Source: Nitrospira lenta (lineage in GTDB: Bacteria > Nitrospirota > Nitrospiria > Nitrospirales > Nitrospiraceae). Taken from it: a DNA stretch of 51,838 nt. The notes beneath the pieces were generated by a model. That model saw only the letters and a list, made by a program, of their open reading frames with translations. It ran no database searches and was not told where the DNA came from. Positions 24,615 to 33,796 of the stretch are shown here, piece by piece (position 1 is the first letter of the stretch; each line of letters starts with the position of its first letter). The stretch lies in NCBI GenBank assembly GCA_945905765.1, contig CAMDPZ010000007.1, positions 1-51,838 on the forward strand. The letters are read 5' to 3'. The position numbers and the translations under genes were made by a program.

Positions 24615-25547
24615 ATGACACTTCCCGCCGGATGGGAAGGCATCGACCAGAACTTTCTCGGGCTTGAAGAGCCCTGGTGCCATCCAGACCAGGCGGGCGT
24701 CTACGTCCTGCCCGCGCCCTACGAACATACCTCCAGCTACGTGCGGGGCTCCGATCGGGGTCCCTCAGCCATCATCGAAGCGTCGCAACAAGTCGAGTTG
24801 TACGATGAAACGCTTGGCTGTGAGCCCTATCGCGAGTGGGGCGGCGTGGCCACCATCCGCCCGCTCGACCTTGCCGGCAAAGTCGATAAGCAGGCGGTGG
24901 ATGCGATTGAATCGTTCGTCGCGCCCCATGTAGGGACCGGGCGGTTTGCCGTCACCTTGACCGGTGAACATACAGGCGCGCTGGGGGCGATTCGGGCCCA
25001 TGCCAAACGCTACCCCGATCTCTGCGTGGTGCAAATCGATGCGCATGGGGACTTGCGGAAGGCCTACCAAGGCAATCCCTATAGTCATGCCAGCGTGATG
25101 GCCCGCGTGGTCGACGACGGGTTGCCGCTAGTCCAAGTCGGCGTTCGTTCCATCTCCCCTGAAGAAGTGGAGTTGCTGAAGAGCACCGATCGCATCGCCA
25201 CCTTCTTTGCCGCCAACATTCTTGACCCCTCCGGTCCTTACGAGGGCAAGGCCTCTCGCTGGATCCCTGAGGTGGTGAAGGCTTGCCGCGGGCCGGTTTA
25301 CCTGACGTTCGATTGTGACGGGCTCGATGCCTCGCTGGTCCCGGCGCTGGGCACTCCCGAGCCTGGCGGGTTGGGGTGGTACGACACGTTGAACCTCATC
25401 ACGGCCTTGGCCAATGGGCCCGGCATCCTCGGGATGGATATCAGCGAGATCGCTCCAATCGAAGGGTTTGTCGCGCCCCAGTTTTGTATCGCCCGGCTGA
25501 TCTACCGCATGCTGGGACGGATCAAAGCGGGCCGGCGCGTCCATTAA
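24615..25547 (+). CDS. speB: Agmatinase (ureohydrolase family)
   Basis: 310-residue arginase-fold enzyme, likely splitting agmatine to putrescine and urea. Metal ligands are H119 (GEHTGA), D142/H144/D146 (QIDAHGDLR), and D233/D235 (FDCDGLDAS), so the dimanganese site is complete, though the first motif is GEHT where GGDHS is common. HASVMAR also fits the agmatinase group. Substrate assignment rests mainly on the adjacent arginine decarboxylase; other guanidino substrates cannot be excluded. Confidence 0.9.
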   Translation: MTLPAGWEGIDQNFLGLEEPWCHPDQAGVYVLPAPYEHTSSYVRGSDRGPSAIIEASQQVELYDETLGCEPYREWGGVATIRPLDLAGKVDKQAVDAIESFVAPHVGTGRFAVTLTGEHTGALGAIRAHAKRYPDLCVVQIDAHGDLRKAYQGNPYSHASVMARVVDDGLPLVQVGVRSISPEEVELLKSTDRIATFFAANILDPSGPYEGKASRWIPEVVKACRGPVYLTFDCDGLDASLVPALGTPEPGGLGWYDTLNLITALANGPGILGMDISEIAPIEGFVAPQFCIARLIYRMLGRIKAGRRVH

Positions 25548-25562
25548 ACGTAGATCGCCTCT

Positions 25563-26297
25563 GTGACTGACAAACTACGCATCAATAAGTTTTTTACCCA
25601 TCATGGCATCTGCTCTCGGCGAGAGGCCGATCGCCTGGTCGAGTCCGGTCGCGTGACCATCAATCAGCGGGTGGCGTCCCTGGGAGATAAGGTCAGTCCT
25701 GAGGACGTGATCGCGCGGGACGGGCAAGTGATTCCCTGGGTGACAGCTCCGGTCTATATCAAGTATTACAAGCCGGTGGGCGTGACGACGACCAGTGAGT
25801 CGCATGTGACCAGGAACATCATTTCCGAGATCGGTCACCCGGAGCGAATTTTCCCGATCGGCCGGCTCGATAAGGATTCTTCCGGCCTCATCCTGCTCAC
25901 GAACGATGGAGATATCGTGAATGAGATTCTTCGAACCGAGCATGGGCATGAGCGGGAATACGAGGTGTCTGTCGATCATCCGTTCGATCAGGCCTTCATC
26001 GATAGCATGGCTCAAGGGGTCGTCATCCTCGACCGTCCGACCAAGCCCTGCCGGGTCGAGCGGATCGGTCCCGCGAGGTTCCGCATCATCCTCACCGAAG
26101 GGCGCAACCGGCAGATCCGGCGCATGTGCCAGCTCTTGGGCTACCGGGTGCTCGCGCTGCATCGTGTCAGGATCATGCATATTACGCTCGATGGGTTGGC
26201 TCCCGAGTCCTGGAAACCGCTGACCGACGAGGAGCGCAGGCAGCTCTTTCGGGCGGTCGGGCGAGGGGGCAGCCAGGGCGAGGCGCAGAGCGAGTGA
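25563..26297 (+). CDS. rluF: 23S rRNA pseudouridine synthase, RluF/RsuA family
   Basis: 244-residue enzyme isomerising uridine in rRNA. An S4 domain comes first (LRINKFFTHHGICSRREAD), then the catalytic domain with D103 in IGRLDKDSSGLILLTNDGD and EGRNRQIRRMC near the end. The short two-domain architecture without an N-terminal extension is closest to RluF/RluB/RsuA; RluF is the best guess, not certain. GTG start, 15 bp after the agmatinase. Confidence 0.85.
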   Translation: MTDKLRINKFFTHHGICSRREADRLVESGRVTINQRVASLGDKVSPEDVIARDGQVIPWVTAPVYIKYYKPVGVTTTSESHVTRNIISEIGHPERIFPIGRLDKDSSGLILLTNDGDIVNEILRTEHGHEREYEVSVDHPFDQAFIDSMAQGVVILDRPTKPCRVERIGPARFRIILTEGRNRQIRRMCQLLGYRVLALHRVRIMHITLDGLAPESWKPLTDEERRQLFRAVGRGGSQGEAQSE

Positions 26298-26385
26298 CTC
26301 AGCAGTGAATTAGTCCTGGCGCAGCGCCGGCTGCGGGCTGTCATCGGAGAGTGGATGCGGGGCCTGGTCGTGGAGGGAGTCGAGC

Positions 26386-27105
26386 TCAGATTCGGTTGGG
26401 CTGTTGGCTCGAGGGGCGGCCCCCCCCGCGCTGCCTGGTGAAAAAAAGATTTAAAAAGGCGACAAAGAAACTTCCCCCGACGATCAGCAAGCCCGTGCGC
26501 TGGATCGCTCTCGTCCCTTCATCCCGCATATCCTTGGCCACGTCCGCCACAGTGTCCAGCAGTCGATCCAGCGCCAGACTCACTTGAATCATTTTCGGAC
26601 CGGCGTTGTCGGAGGCATGCTCTTCCGCTTTCCGCCTGATGGCCTCCCGCTCTGCCGGGGAGACGGCCAGCCATTCCTGCGTCAAGAGTTGGACGGTCGT
26701 GCTGGCCACAGAGAAGTACTGATCGAGACTCTGCCTGACCGCTTCGATGTCTTCCGGTTCACTGCGGCCGCTTCGGGAGACGCGGAGCCCGGCAGCCGCA
26801 TAGCGATCGACGGCATGTTGAATTTTCGCGCGCTGGACCGGCAAAGATTCCGTGATCCGTTCGAAATCTTTCTGGCTGTCTGCTGCGAGGGCGCGGATGA
26901 TGGTGTTCCGGTAGCGCATGGCGTCTGCGGAAATGTGGGCGAGATCGGCGGCGCCGAGTGTGTACTCGGTGTACATGATTCGCAGGTCCTGATCGACGTT
27001 GCTCAAGGCCTGTCCGCTCATCCAGCCCAGTCCTGCGATGAGCAGGCTGATGAGCAGTTGCGAGGCGCTCGGGCGAAATGATCGAAAAAAGGTTATCAGT
27101 CCCAC
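26386..27105 (-). CDS. Membrane protein with four-helix-bundle sensor-like domain
   Basis: Last gene of the export operon. The layout is an N-terminal membrane helix (LLISLLIAGLGWMSGQAL), about 170 residues of long amphipathic helices resembling the 4HB sensor domain of chemoreceptors, and a second membrane helix (GLLIVGGSFFVAFLNLFF) with a short basic tail; no signalling domain follows. A GTG start preceded by GGAGGA is chosen because it begins after the ABC gene stop; the ATG 14 codons earlier overlaps that gene. It may sense a ligand or form a periplasmic part of the exporter. Confidence 0.7.
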   Translation of the reverse strand: MGLITFFRSFRPSASQLLISLLIAGLGWMSGQALSNVDQDLRIMYTEYTLGAADLAHISADAMRYRNTIIRALAADSQKDFERITESLPVQRAKIQHAVDRYAAAGLRVSRSGRSEPEDIEAVRQSLDQYFSVASTTVQLLTQEWLAVSPAEREAIRRKAEEHASDNAGPKMIQVSLALDRLLDTVADVAKDMRDEGTRAIQRTGLLIVGGSFFVAFLNLFFTRQRGGGRPSSQQPNRI

Positions 27106-27118
27106 TGTGCTCCTCCGC

Positions 27119-28825
27119 TCAATCGAGGATGATTTGCCGGTCGACATGCGGCGTCAGGTTGGGATCGTTCGACACGAAAATCACCGACCAGGGCTCATCT
27201 TTTGAGCAGAGCCGCCGCAAGATGGTCTCGCGCAGGGCCGGCTGCATGGTATGGAGGATGCCGTCGAAGATCAGAATTTGCGGGCGGGCCAGGATCGTCC
27301 GCGCGAGCAAGATTCGTATGATATGCGTCGGGGCCAGCACTTTCCCGGGCGCCCTGATGTGGGTCTTGAGTCCTTGCGGGAGCGCATCGATCTCTTCTTC
27401 CAGTTCGGTGAAGCGCAGGGCCCACCGGACGTCGCTATAGGGAACATAGGACCGCCCCAGCACGATATTATCCTCGATCGTGCCCTCGAACAGGGTGAGT
27501 TGGGAATCGATCATGAACCCTCGGCAACGATTGATCGTGTGGAGGTCAAGGTGGCGGAGGTCTACGCCGTTGTATCGGAGGACGCCGCCGGTCGGCGCTT
27601 CCATGCCAGCCAGGATGCGCGCAAGCGATATTTTGGCCGCCGCCGTGCCGGCGTAGATGCCGATCTTTTCGCCGGGGGTGACTTCCAGATTGAACTGCTC
27701 GAAGGCCGGCGGCATGCCCGGATGGGTAAACGCCAGGTCTTTGCAGGTCACGCGAATGCCGTGAATGGTTGGATCAGGCAGCGGGACGGACAGGGCGGTG
27801 GCGGCCTGGTCTTTCGGCAGCGAGAACAGGAAGTCGAGCTCGTGCAAGCCGGTTAAGAAATAATAAATATGTCCCATGCGTTTGACGACGGCATCGAGAC
27901 TCAAGAGGAGCCCGCTGACGACGACTTCGGCGGCCACCAGTTGCCCGAGCGTCAACTGGCCCATGGACAAGAGCCAGCCGGCGGTGGCGAGGAGCCCGCT
28001 GTGGGCGATGGCTTGCCAGCCGACCGACCCCAGGTACTGGCGGACCAGAATGTCGAACCGGGCCTGTCTGGTCTCGACATAGGCATGGACCAGCTCGTCG
28101 GTCTTTTTCATCAGTAGCGCTTGGCTGTCCGTGGATTTGAAGTGCAGCAGATTGTGGGAGATCTCCTGCATCCATTGCAGAGTGTCATATTTCGCATGGG
28201 ACATGTCGATGGTGGCCTTGAGTCCCCCGTGCGACATGAGAAAAAAGACGACGTTGAATCCTGCCAAAAGCAGGGCGTTATACAACAAGAAATACGGATG
28301 ATAAAAGACCAGGATGGTCATGCCGACGGCGCCGCCGACGATAACATTGATCAGGTCGACGAGGAGTACCGAGAGCGCCCGCTGCATGAAGACCGTCTCC
28401 ATGAAGTAATTGGCATAGCGGGGCTGGAATTCTGAAAACTGCAGATGGGGCAACTGTTGAGCCATGCCGAGAGCGATGCGAGCGAAGATCCGTCGCTCCA
28501 GCACATCGACGGCGTAGAATTGCAGGGCGCGAAACGTTCCGACAAACATGAGGCCGGCCACCATGACTGTCGCGAGGGTTACAATGGTGATGGGCTGAAT
28601 GGCAAAGGCAAAGGTATTGACGAGTTCCTGAACGGTGAGCGGCACGATGAGCGAGAAGAGTCCGATGGCGAGCGAATAGGAGAAAATCAGGGCGAGGACT
28701 CGCCGCTCTAAACGGAAGAGGATGCCCAGGCTGCTGAGCATCAGCTGAAATAAATTGAGTTGCCTGCCGACCTGATGTTGCACGGATTCCGCCTTCTTCC
28801 TTAGCTCAGTCCCGTCCGCTGTCAC
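27119..28825 (-). CDS. ABC transporter (membrane plus nucleotide-binding domain) with degenerate ATPase motifs
   Basis: 568 residues: a six-helix ABC exporter membrane domain (about 35-330) and a C-terminal nucleotide-binding domain (about 355-568), the layout of type I secretion ABC proteins. The ATPase motifs are eroded: Walker A reads GIYAGTAAAKIS (K398 kept, glycines lost), the LSGGQ signature is LAPTH at 497-501, Walker B ends ILIFDG with glycine in place of the catalytic glutamate, and the switch histidine region reads VSNDPN. ATP hydrolysis is doubtful. The start is GTG; a GTG at 28783 with a better ribosome binding site is an alternative. Confidence 0.85.
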   Translation of the reverse strand: MTADGTELRKKAESVQHQVGRQLNLFQLMLSSLGILFRLERRVLALIFSYSLAIGLFSLIVPLTVQELVNTFAFAIQPITIVTLATVMVAGLMFVGTFRALQFYAVDVLERRIFARIALGMAQQLPHLQFSEFQPRYANYFMETVFMQRALSVLLVDLINVIVGGAVGMTILVFYHPYFLLYNALLLAGFNVVFFLMSHGGLKATIDMSHAKYDTLQWMQEISHNLLHFKSTDSQALLMKKTDELVHAYVETRQARFDILVRQYLGSVGWQAIAHSGLLATAGWLLSMGQLTLGQLVAAEVVVSGLLLSLDAVVKRMGHIYYFLTGLHELDFLFSLPKDQAATALSVPLPDPTIHGIRVTCKDLAFTHPGMPPAFEQFNLEVTPGEKIGIYAGTAAAKISLARILAGMEAPTGGVLRYNGVDLRHLDLHTINRCRGFMIDSQLTLFEGTIEDNIVLGRSYVPYSDVRWALRFTELEEEIDALPQGLKTHIRAPGKVLAPTHIIRILLARTILARPQILIFDGILHTMQPALRETILRRLCSKDEPWSVIFVSNDPNLTPHVDRQIILD

Positions 28826-28861
28826 CCTGTTTGATTATGGCCGGGATGAGTCGTCTATGGG

Positions 28862-28877
28862 AACAGGCGCGCCTGTT
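28862..28877. repeat. Perfect 16-bp palindrome AACAGGCGCGCCTGTT
   Basis: It lies in the short gap between the TolC-like and ABC genes. It might be a protein-binding site or a transcript hairpin; nothing else decides between them. Confidence 0.5.
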
Positions 28878-28921
28878 TCGCACGCTACTAAAGCCCGAAA
28901 ATAAAAGCCACGTCTGCCATC

Positions 28922-30403
28922 TCAGTCCCTGGCGCGATAGGTGACGGGAGTTGTGTACGGCGTTCCCTTCGCCCAGGCGCCGATCGCCCATTGGTAGAGG
29001 GCCAGGGCCTTCTGATAGTCCGCTTTGGCGCGGATGACCTGGTTTTCCGAGTCGACCGAGTTGCGCTCCCGCAAGTTGACGAAGAGGACGCTGGTGGCGC
29101 CCAGGCTGAACCGGAATCGTTCCCCCTCTTCGAGCGTCTTGGCCAGGCGAAGCGATTCGGTTGCGGCGGCCACCCGTTCCTTGGCCCGCTCGATGGCGGA
29201 GAGGGCATTGTCCACGTCGACGAGCACTTGTTGCTCGCGGAATTGCTGCATGAAGACGAACCGATCCGCCTTGCCTTGCGCTTCCAGGACTTCGCCTCGG
29301 CTCTTGCGCTGGAGGATGGGAATTCTGAGCTCCAGTCCGAAGCGGTAGCCGAGTCCCAAGACGAACTTTTCCGGCGCGCGGGCCGGCGCGGCTTCCGCAT
29401 CCAGGCTCGGGAGGAGATTGTTTTTGGCCAGCTCCAGATCGATATTGTTCAGTTTGGCCTCGATGCCGATTTCTTTGATCTCCGGGCGCTCGACCTTGGC
29501 CTGGAGTTTGTGCGCCTGGATGGTGTCGGGCGCCGGCCCCGGCATCTGCGACGGGAAATTCGGGACCCGCTCCAACGGCGGAGCCACGGGGGCGTTGTTG
29601 TCCCAGAGGAACATGGAGAGTTTCAGTTGCTCCTGCTCCACCAGCCGCTGCACGGCGATGGCCGTTTCGCGCCGGCGCTGGACTTCCTGATTGGCTTCGA
29701 CCACGTCGAGCGGCGCGACGGCTCCTGCTTTGGCGCGGCCCTCGACCTGTTTATGGCGATCCTCAGCCACTCCTACGGCCCGCCGCTGCACATCCGCCAG
29801 TTTCACCGCCGTGACCCAATCCCAAAACTGCGTGGCGGCTGCGAGAAAGAGGTCCTGCCTTGTCTGGGCAATCTGCACCTCCGCGCGGGGATTGGCCAAT
29901 TCGGATCGCTGGAGTTCGGCATTTTCAGGATTCATCATGAGGCCCCGGAGGAGGGGCAGGTAGCCTCCGAGGAGGACTTGATTGTTGTTGCCGAACGAGA
30001 GGTCTGGAATGGTGGCGTCGCCGATCGCCTTTCGCACACCTGCGCTGTAGCGAAAGCCCCAGGGATGGCGAGCTTCGACGAGGGTGTCGTTGAAGCCCAC
30101 GGTTTGGGTGCCTTTGGTGGGGTCTGAACTCTTGATGAATCGTTCGAGCTCCGTATCGTTCACGAGGGTCGGTTCAAAGGCCCCGAGCGCCTTGAGCATT
30201 TTCCCGCGGGCCATCGTTTTCTCCGTGCCTGCGCCCCTGAGGAGCGGGTGCGCGCGATCGATCCAAGCGTGAATCTCTTCCACGCTCAAGGGAATCGGGG
30301 GCAGCGGTTTCGATTTTGCAGCCTCTCCCGCAGCAGCGGGGAGGGGGCAGAGCCAGATCGTTCCCAGGAGCAGGACGATCGGGATGCAGCGGCTGGCATT
30401 CAT
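28922..30403 (-). CDS. TolC-family outer-membrane channel protein
   Basis: 493 residues with a signal peptide (about 1-26, ending PLPAAAGE). Two tandem helical repeats typical of outer membrane efflux proteins follow, with long coiled-coil segments (e.g. the VAPLDVVEANQEVQRRRE and RERNSVDSENQVIRAKADY stretches). It should form the outer-membrane exit of the HlyD/ABC system encoded beside it. The ATG chosen has AAAGGA 8 bases upstream; an in-frame GTG eight codons earlier lies directly after the hlyD-like stop. Confidence 0.87.
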   Translation of the reverse strand: MNASRCIPIVLLLGTIWLCPLPAAAGEAAKSKPLPPIPLSVEEIHAWIDRAHPLLRGAGTEKTMARGKMLKALGAFEPTLVNDTELERFIKSSDPTKGTQTVGFNDTLVEARHPWGFRYSAGVRKAIGDATIPDLSFGNNNQVLLGGYLPLLRGLMMNPENAELQRSELANPRAEVQIAQTRQDLFLAAATQFWDWVTAVKLADVQRRAVGVAEDRHKQVEGRAKAGAVAPLDVVEANQEVQRRRETAIAVQRLVEQEQLKLSMFLWDNNAPVAPPLERVPNFPSQMPGPAPDTIQAHKLQAKVERPEIKEIGIEAKLNNIDLELAKNNLLPSLDAEAAPARAPEKFVLGLGYRFGLELRIPILQRKSRGEVLEAQGKADRFVFMQQFREQQVLVDVDNALSAIERAKERVAAATESLRLAKTLEEGERFRFSLGATSVLFVNLRERNSVDSENQVIRAKADYQKALALYQWAIGAWAKGTPYTTPVTYRARD

Positions 30404-30427
30404 GTGACGGATTCCTTTGCGCCTCAC

Positions 30428-31864
30428 TTACTTTGCCCCTCTCCCTGCTTTCGGCAAGAGGGTGTCGATCAGGCTCGGCGGACGCTCTTGATAGTCCGGC
30501 GGGAAGAGGTTGAAGCGCCGCCAGAGTTCGTACCAGAGGGGGACCCGATTCAAGATGACCCATCCCATCGCTTTCGTGCCTTGGCGGACATGTTCCTGGG
30601 GTGGCCAGGAGCGATCGTCAGGATCCGGGACCACCCAGAAACGAAAGCTGCCCTTGCCGTCGTCGACTTGATCGATAACCTTGATCAACCCGCCATAGGT
30701 GCCGGCCATGATTTCCGGCCAAGCGGGAAGTGGAATGGCGGGGATCCCATAGAACAGGATGCGAACTTTGCGGCCCACGTTGAGGAGCGGCGCGTCGATT
30801 CCGTCAGCCACCATCTCAATCGCTTTGTCGGTGCTCGCAGGAGAAAGCTTCACGAGTTTATCCCCGGGGCGGACGGTTTCGCCGGCCCCGGCGTGAGCCA
30901 TCTTCACCACGGTGCCATCGATCGGGGCGAGGATGCGGCTGGCGAGCCGGCGTTGCTCCGCATTGGACATCCGGAGGGAGACATCGGCCAGCTGATCGGT
31001 GGCTTTGGCTGCGTCGCCGATGGAGGCCTCACGGGCCGCTTCGGCATCGAGTAATCGCTGGAGAACGTCGGCGCTGACCTGGTCGCGGCCAAAGCTGAGG
31101 GATTTCATCGCCTGTCCTGCGCCTTTGAGGTTGGCTTGCGCTCCGGCCAGATCGGCTTTGGTGGCGATCGCCGCTTGGATGGTCAACTCGAGTTCGCGTT
31201 GCGACACGAGGCCCTGCTCCGCCAGTTGTTTGTGCCGGTTCACATTTAGCTCGGCGGTTGAGACCGCGATTTTTGCCGATTCGACCTTCTGGTAGGCTTC
31301 CCGCACTTTGTTTTCCGCTTCAACCACCCGTGCCTGGGCGGAGGGGACCGCAGCTTTGACGAGGTTCTGCATCTCCACGATCCGCTTATCCAATTGTTCG
31401 GCCCGCGCGAGCGCGGCTTTGCGAGACTGGTCCAGCGCCTTGCGTCGTTGATCCAGAAAAGGCAGGAGGTCTGGAGACATGAAGTTGGGATCGTAGTCAT
31501 CCAACTCAAGAATAAGATCGCCTTGTTTGACGCGCACCCCTTCAAAGATGTGCCATTTCTTGATTCGTCCGGTGATTTGCGCTTCGATATCTTGCGGACG
31601 CTCGTAGGGCATATAGGCGGAGAGTTGTCCTGTGACAGTAATCGTCTGGGTCCAGGGCAGGAAGGCGATGATCAGGAGGAACAGCCCCACCAGCTTAATG
31701 GCGAGGCGCGAGGAAAACTTGAGACGTTCGGGGATTTGGACCGCTTCCCAGGACTGGAGTTTTTTTGAAATTGCCAGGTCGTCGATCGCGATCTCGTTCA
31801 GACCTCTGTCCTGCTGAACGAGGGAGAGGACTTTATTTCGCAAATTCTGCGTGAAACGCGCCAC
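30428..31864 (-). CDS. HlyD-family membrane fusion (adaptor) protein
   Basis: 478 residues. A cytoplasmic N-terminal stretch of about 50 residues precedes one membrane helix (about 52-72). Then come a biotinyl-lipoyl half (KKWHIFEGVRVKQGDLILELDDYDP), a long alpha-helical hairpin (about 130-300) and the second lipoyl half and beta-barrel (ILAPIDGTVVKMAHAGAGETVRPGDKLVKLSP). This is the periplasmic adaptor linking an inner-membrane ABC exporter to a TolC channel. It is the first gene of the operon and sits behind a strong promoter. Confidence 0.9.
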   Translation of the reverse strand: MARFTQNLRNKVLSLVQQDRGLNEIAIDDLAISKKLQSWEAVQIPERLKFSSRLAIKLVGLFLLIIAFLPWTQTITVTGQLSAYMPYERPQDIEAQITGRIKKWHIFEGVRVKQGDLILELDDYDPNFMSPDLLPFLDQRRKALDQSRKAALARAEQLDKRIVEMQNLVKAAVPSAQARVVEAENKVREAYQKVESAKIAVSTAELNVNRHKQLAEQGLVSQRELELTIQAAIATKADLAGAQANLKGAGQAMKSLSFGRDQVSADVLQRLLDAEAAREASIGDAAKATDQLADVSLRMSNAEQRRLASRILAPIDGTVVKMAHAGAGETVRPGDKLVKLSPASTDKAIEMVADGIDAPLLNVGRKVRILFYGIPAIPLPAWPEIMAGTYGGLIKVIDQVDDGKGSFRFWVVPDPDDRSWPPQEHVRQGTKAMGWVILNRVPLWYELWRRFNLFPPDYQERPPSLIDTLLPKAGRGAK

Positions 31865-31907
31865 CGAGTTCTCCTCGTCAGAGCAGGGAAGCTACTGCAA
31901 CGATCCT

Positions 31908-31936
31908 ATCATAGTGGAAGTGGCGTATCTGGTCAA
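31908..31936 (-). promoter_or_regulatory. Strong sigma-70-type promoter of the export operon
   Basis: On the minus strand TTGACC, a 17-bp gap and TATGAT match the consensus at five of six positions in each box. It drives hlyD-tolC-abc-4HB and is divergent from purE. Confidence 0.65.
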
Positions 31937-31974
31937 TTTTTTAGCGTATCCGGTTATTCCGGAGCGGGCTGCGC

Positions 31975-32003
31975 TTGACCATCAGTCAGAGAATCGCTAA
32001 GGT
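31975..32003 (+). promoter_or_regulatory. Candidate promoter of purEK
   Basis: TTGACC, 17 bp, TAAGGT; about 42 bp of leader before the purE ATG. Confidence 0.5.
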
Positions 32004-32051
32004 GAGAACTTCGTTGAGAGCCATGATCCGCAAGAGAAAGGCCGCGCGAAG

Positions 32052-32636
32052 ATGTCTCGTCTCAGCAATATCCCGCGATCACAAGTCAGGCGTCGAAAGA
32101 CGGAGCGCGCACAGCCCCTGGTCGGGGTGCTGGGCGGCAGCAAGTCCGATTTCCCGATTTTAGAAAAGGCCGTGGCGATGCTGGCGGATCTCGGGATCAC
32201 GAGCGAATTGCTGGTCGTTTCCGCGCATCGGACTCCGGACCGCTTGTTTACGTATGCAGAGCAGGCTCCCGGCCGGGGGATCGAAGTCATTATTGCCGGA
32301 GCCGGCGGGGCGGCCCATTTGCCCGGGATGCTGGCGGCGAAGACCCATCTGCCGGTTATCGGGGTTCCGATTCCGACGGAGAATCTTCGCGGACTCGATT
32401 CGCTTCTCTCCATCGTGCAAATGCCAAAAGGCATTCCGGTCGCGACTGTGGCGATCGGAGGGGCGGAGAATGCCGGCTTGCTGGCCGCGCAAATCCTGGC
32501 CGGCCGGTATCCGGCGATTGCCGCCCGTGTGAAATTATTTCGTCAGACTCAGACCGACGGTGTGCTCCAGTCTCCTGAAGCGAAGGGCTTGGTGACGGGC
32601 ACGAAGGGGCCCGGCCGTCCGAGTCGCAGGCCGTGA
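32052..32636 (+). CDS. purE: N5-carboxyaminoimidazole ribonucleotide mutase PurE
   Basis: Purine biosynthesis step moving carboxylate from N5-CAIR to C4. The 194-residue protein shows GGSKSDFP (29-33 core), SAHRTP (57-62), [12 protein letters not shown] and [10 protein letters not shown]. The presence of purK next door indicates the class I (N5-CAIR) route. The N-terminus is about 20 residues longer and Arg-rich, and the C-terminus is extended past the usual end, compared with E. coli PurE (169). Confidence 0.95.
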   Translation: MSRLSNIPRSQVRRRKTERAQPLVGVLGGSKSDFPILEKAVAMLADLGITSELLVVSAHRTPDRLFTYAEQAPGRGIEVIIAGAGGAAHLPGMLAAKTHLPVIGVPIPTENLRGLDSLLSIVQMPKGIPVATVAIGGAENAGLLAAQILAGRYPAIAARVKLFRQTQTDGVLQSPEAKGLVTGTKGPGRPSRRP

Positions 32637-33793
32637 AGCGAGCGGTCATCGATCCGGGATCTGTCCTGGGTGTGCTGGGCGGAGGACAATTGGGCGCCCT
32701 GTTCACCCTGGCGGCGCTCCGTCTCGGGTATCAGGTTGCAGTCTGGGATCCGGATCCAGAGGCGCCGGCCCATCGCGTTGCCACTCACAGTTTCCCCTTC
32801 TCGTTTATCGATCAGCAGACTCTCGCGCGATTTGCCGACCTGGTCAGCGTCGTGACCTATGAATGGGAGAATATCCCGGCGGAGCTCTGTCGTTCGTTGG
32901 AGCAACACAAACCGGTTCGTCCCTCGAGCGCCGTCCTGAGCGTGATTCAGGATCGTCTCGATCAAAAGGGTTTCTTGGTCTCCCGCGGGTTTCCCGTTCC
33001 CGCCTTCGCAATCCTGACTGCTCCCGATCAATTGGCGCAGACCGTTCGGCAAGTCGGCTATCCCGCCCTCTGCAAGACGGCCACGGCCGGCTATGATGGC
33101 AAGGGCCAATGGCGCATTAGCCGGGAGTCCGATGTTCGCGGGGTGGAATTGGCCCTGTCGGAATCCGCTCGTCCCGGCATGCGCTGGATCGTGGAGGCCT
33201 TTGTCCCGTTTGAGCGGGAGCTCTCGATCCTGGTGGTTCGCGGATCTGACGGGCAGAGTTGCACCTACCCTTTGGTGGAGAATGAACATGACGAGGGAAT
33301 TCTGCGAATCACCAAGGCACCGGCCCAGGCTGCTTCCGTGGTGGCAGAACGGGCGGCCACCCTTGCGCGTCAGGTGGTAGATCGGCTGGAAGGAGTCGGG
33401 GTCTTTTGTCTTGAATTATTTCAGTTGCCAGGCGGGGAATTGCTCATCAACGAGATCGCGCCGCGGCCCCATAATTCAGGCCATTACACGCTCGATGCCT
33501 GCAGCGTGTCTCAATTCGAGCAGCAGGTTCGTGCGACGTGTGGATTGCCGCTCGGTGAAGTGCGGCTGCTGAGTCCTGCCGTGATGATGAATCTTATTGG
33601 AAACGATGCCGCAGTCGTAATGGATGCGGTTGGCAGTCGAGCGTTGCTGGCTATTCCCGGCGCGGTGCTCCATCTCTATGGCAAACCGGCGATCCGCCCT
33701 CGCCGTAAGATGGGCCATGTCACATTTCTCGGCGAGACGCTCGCTCTCGCCCTCGATCATGCGCAGCAATTTCGTGACAGTCTCTCGCGGTAA
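32633..33793 (+). CDS. purK: N5-carboxyaminoimidazole ribonucleotide synthase PurK
   Basis: ATP-grasp enzyme that carboxylates AIR with bicarbonate, supplying PurE. The 386-residue protein starts near [13 protein letters not shown], shows VTYEWENIP, the [14 protein letters not shown]-binding loop and [29 protein letters not shown]. The GTG start overlaps the purE stop by four bases (GTGA), so the two are translationally coupled. Confidence 0.95.
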   Translation: MKRAVIDPGSVLGVLGGGQLGALFTLAALRLGYQVAVWDPDPEAPAHRVATHSFPFSFIDQQTLARFADLVSVVTYEWENIPAELCRSLEQHKPVRPSSAVLSVIQDRLDQKGFLVSRGFPVPAFAILTAPDQLAQTVRQVGYPALCKTATAGYDGKGQWRISRESDVRGVELALSESARPGMRWIVEAFVPFERELSILVVRGSDGQSCTYPLVENEHDEGILRITKAPAQAASVVAERAATLARQVVDRLEGVGVFCLELFQLPGGELLINEIAPRPHNSGHYTLDACSVSQFEQQVRATCGLPLGEVRLLSPAVMMNLIGNDAAVVMDAVGSRALLAIPGAVLHLYGKPAIRPRRKMGHVTFLGETLALALDHAQQFRDSLSR

Positions 33794-33796
33794 GCG

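Noticed and set aside
28922-30127. Plus-strand 378-codon frame opposite the TolC-like gene
   Set aside because: The minus strand encodes a clear TolC-family protein with signal peptide; the other frame is a shadow.
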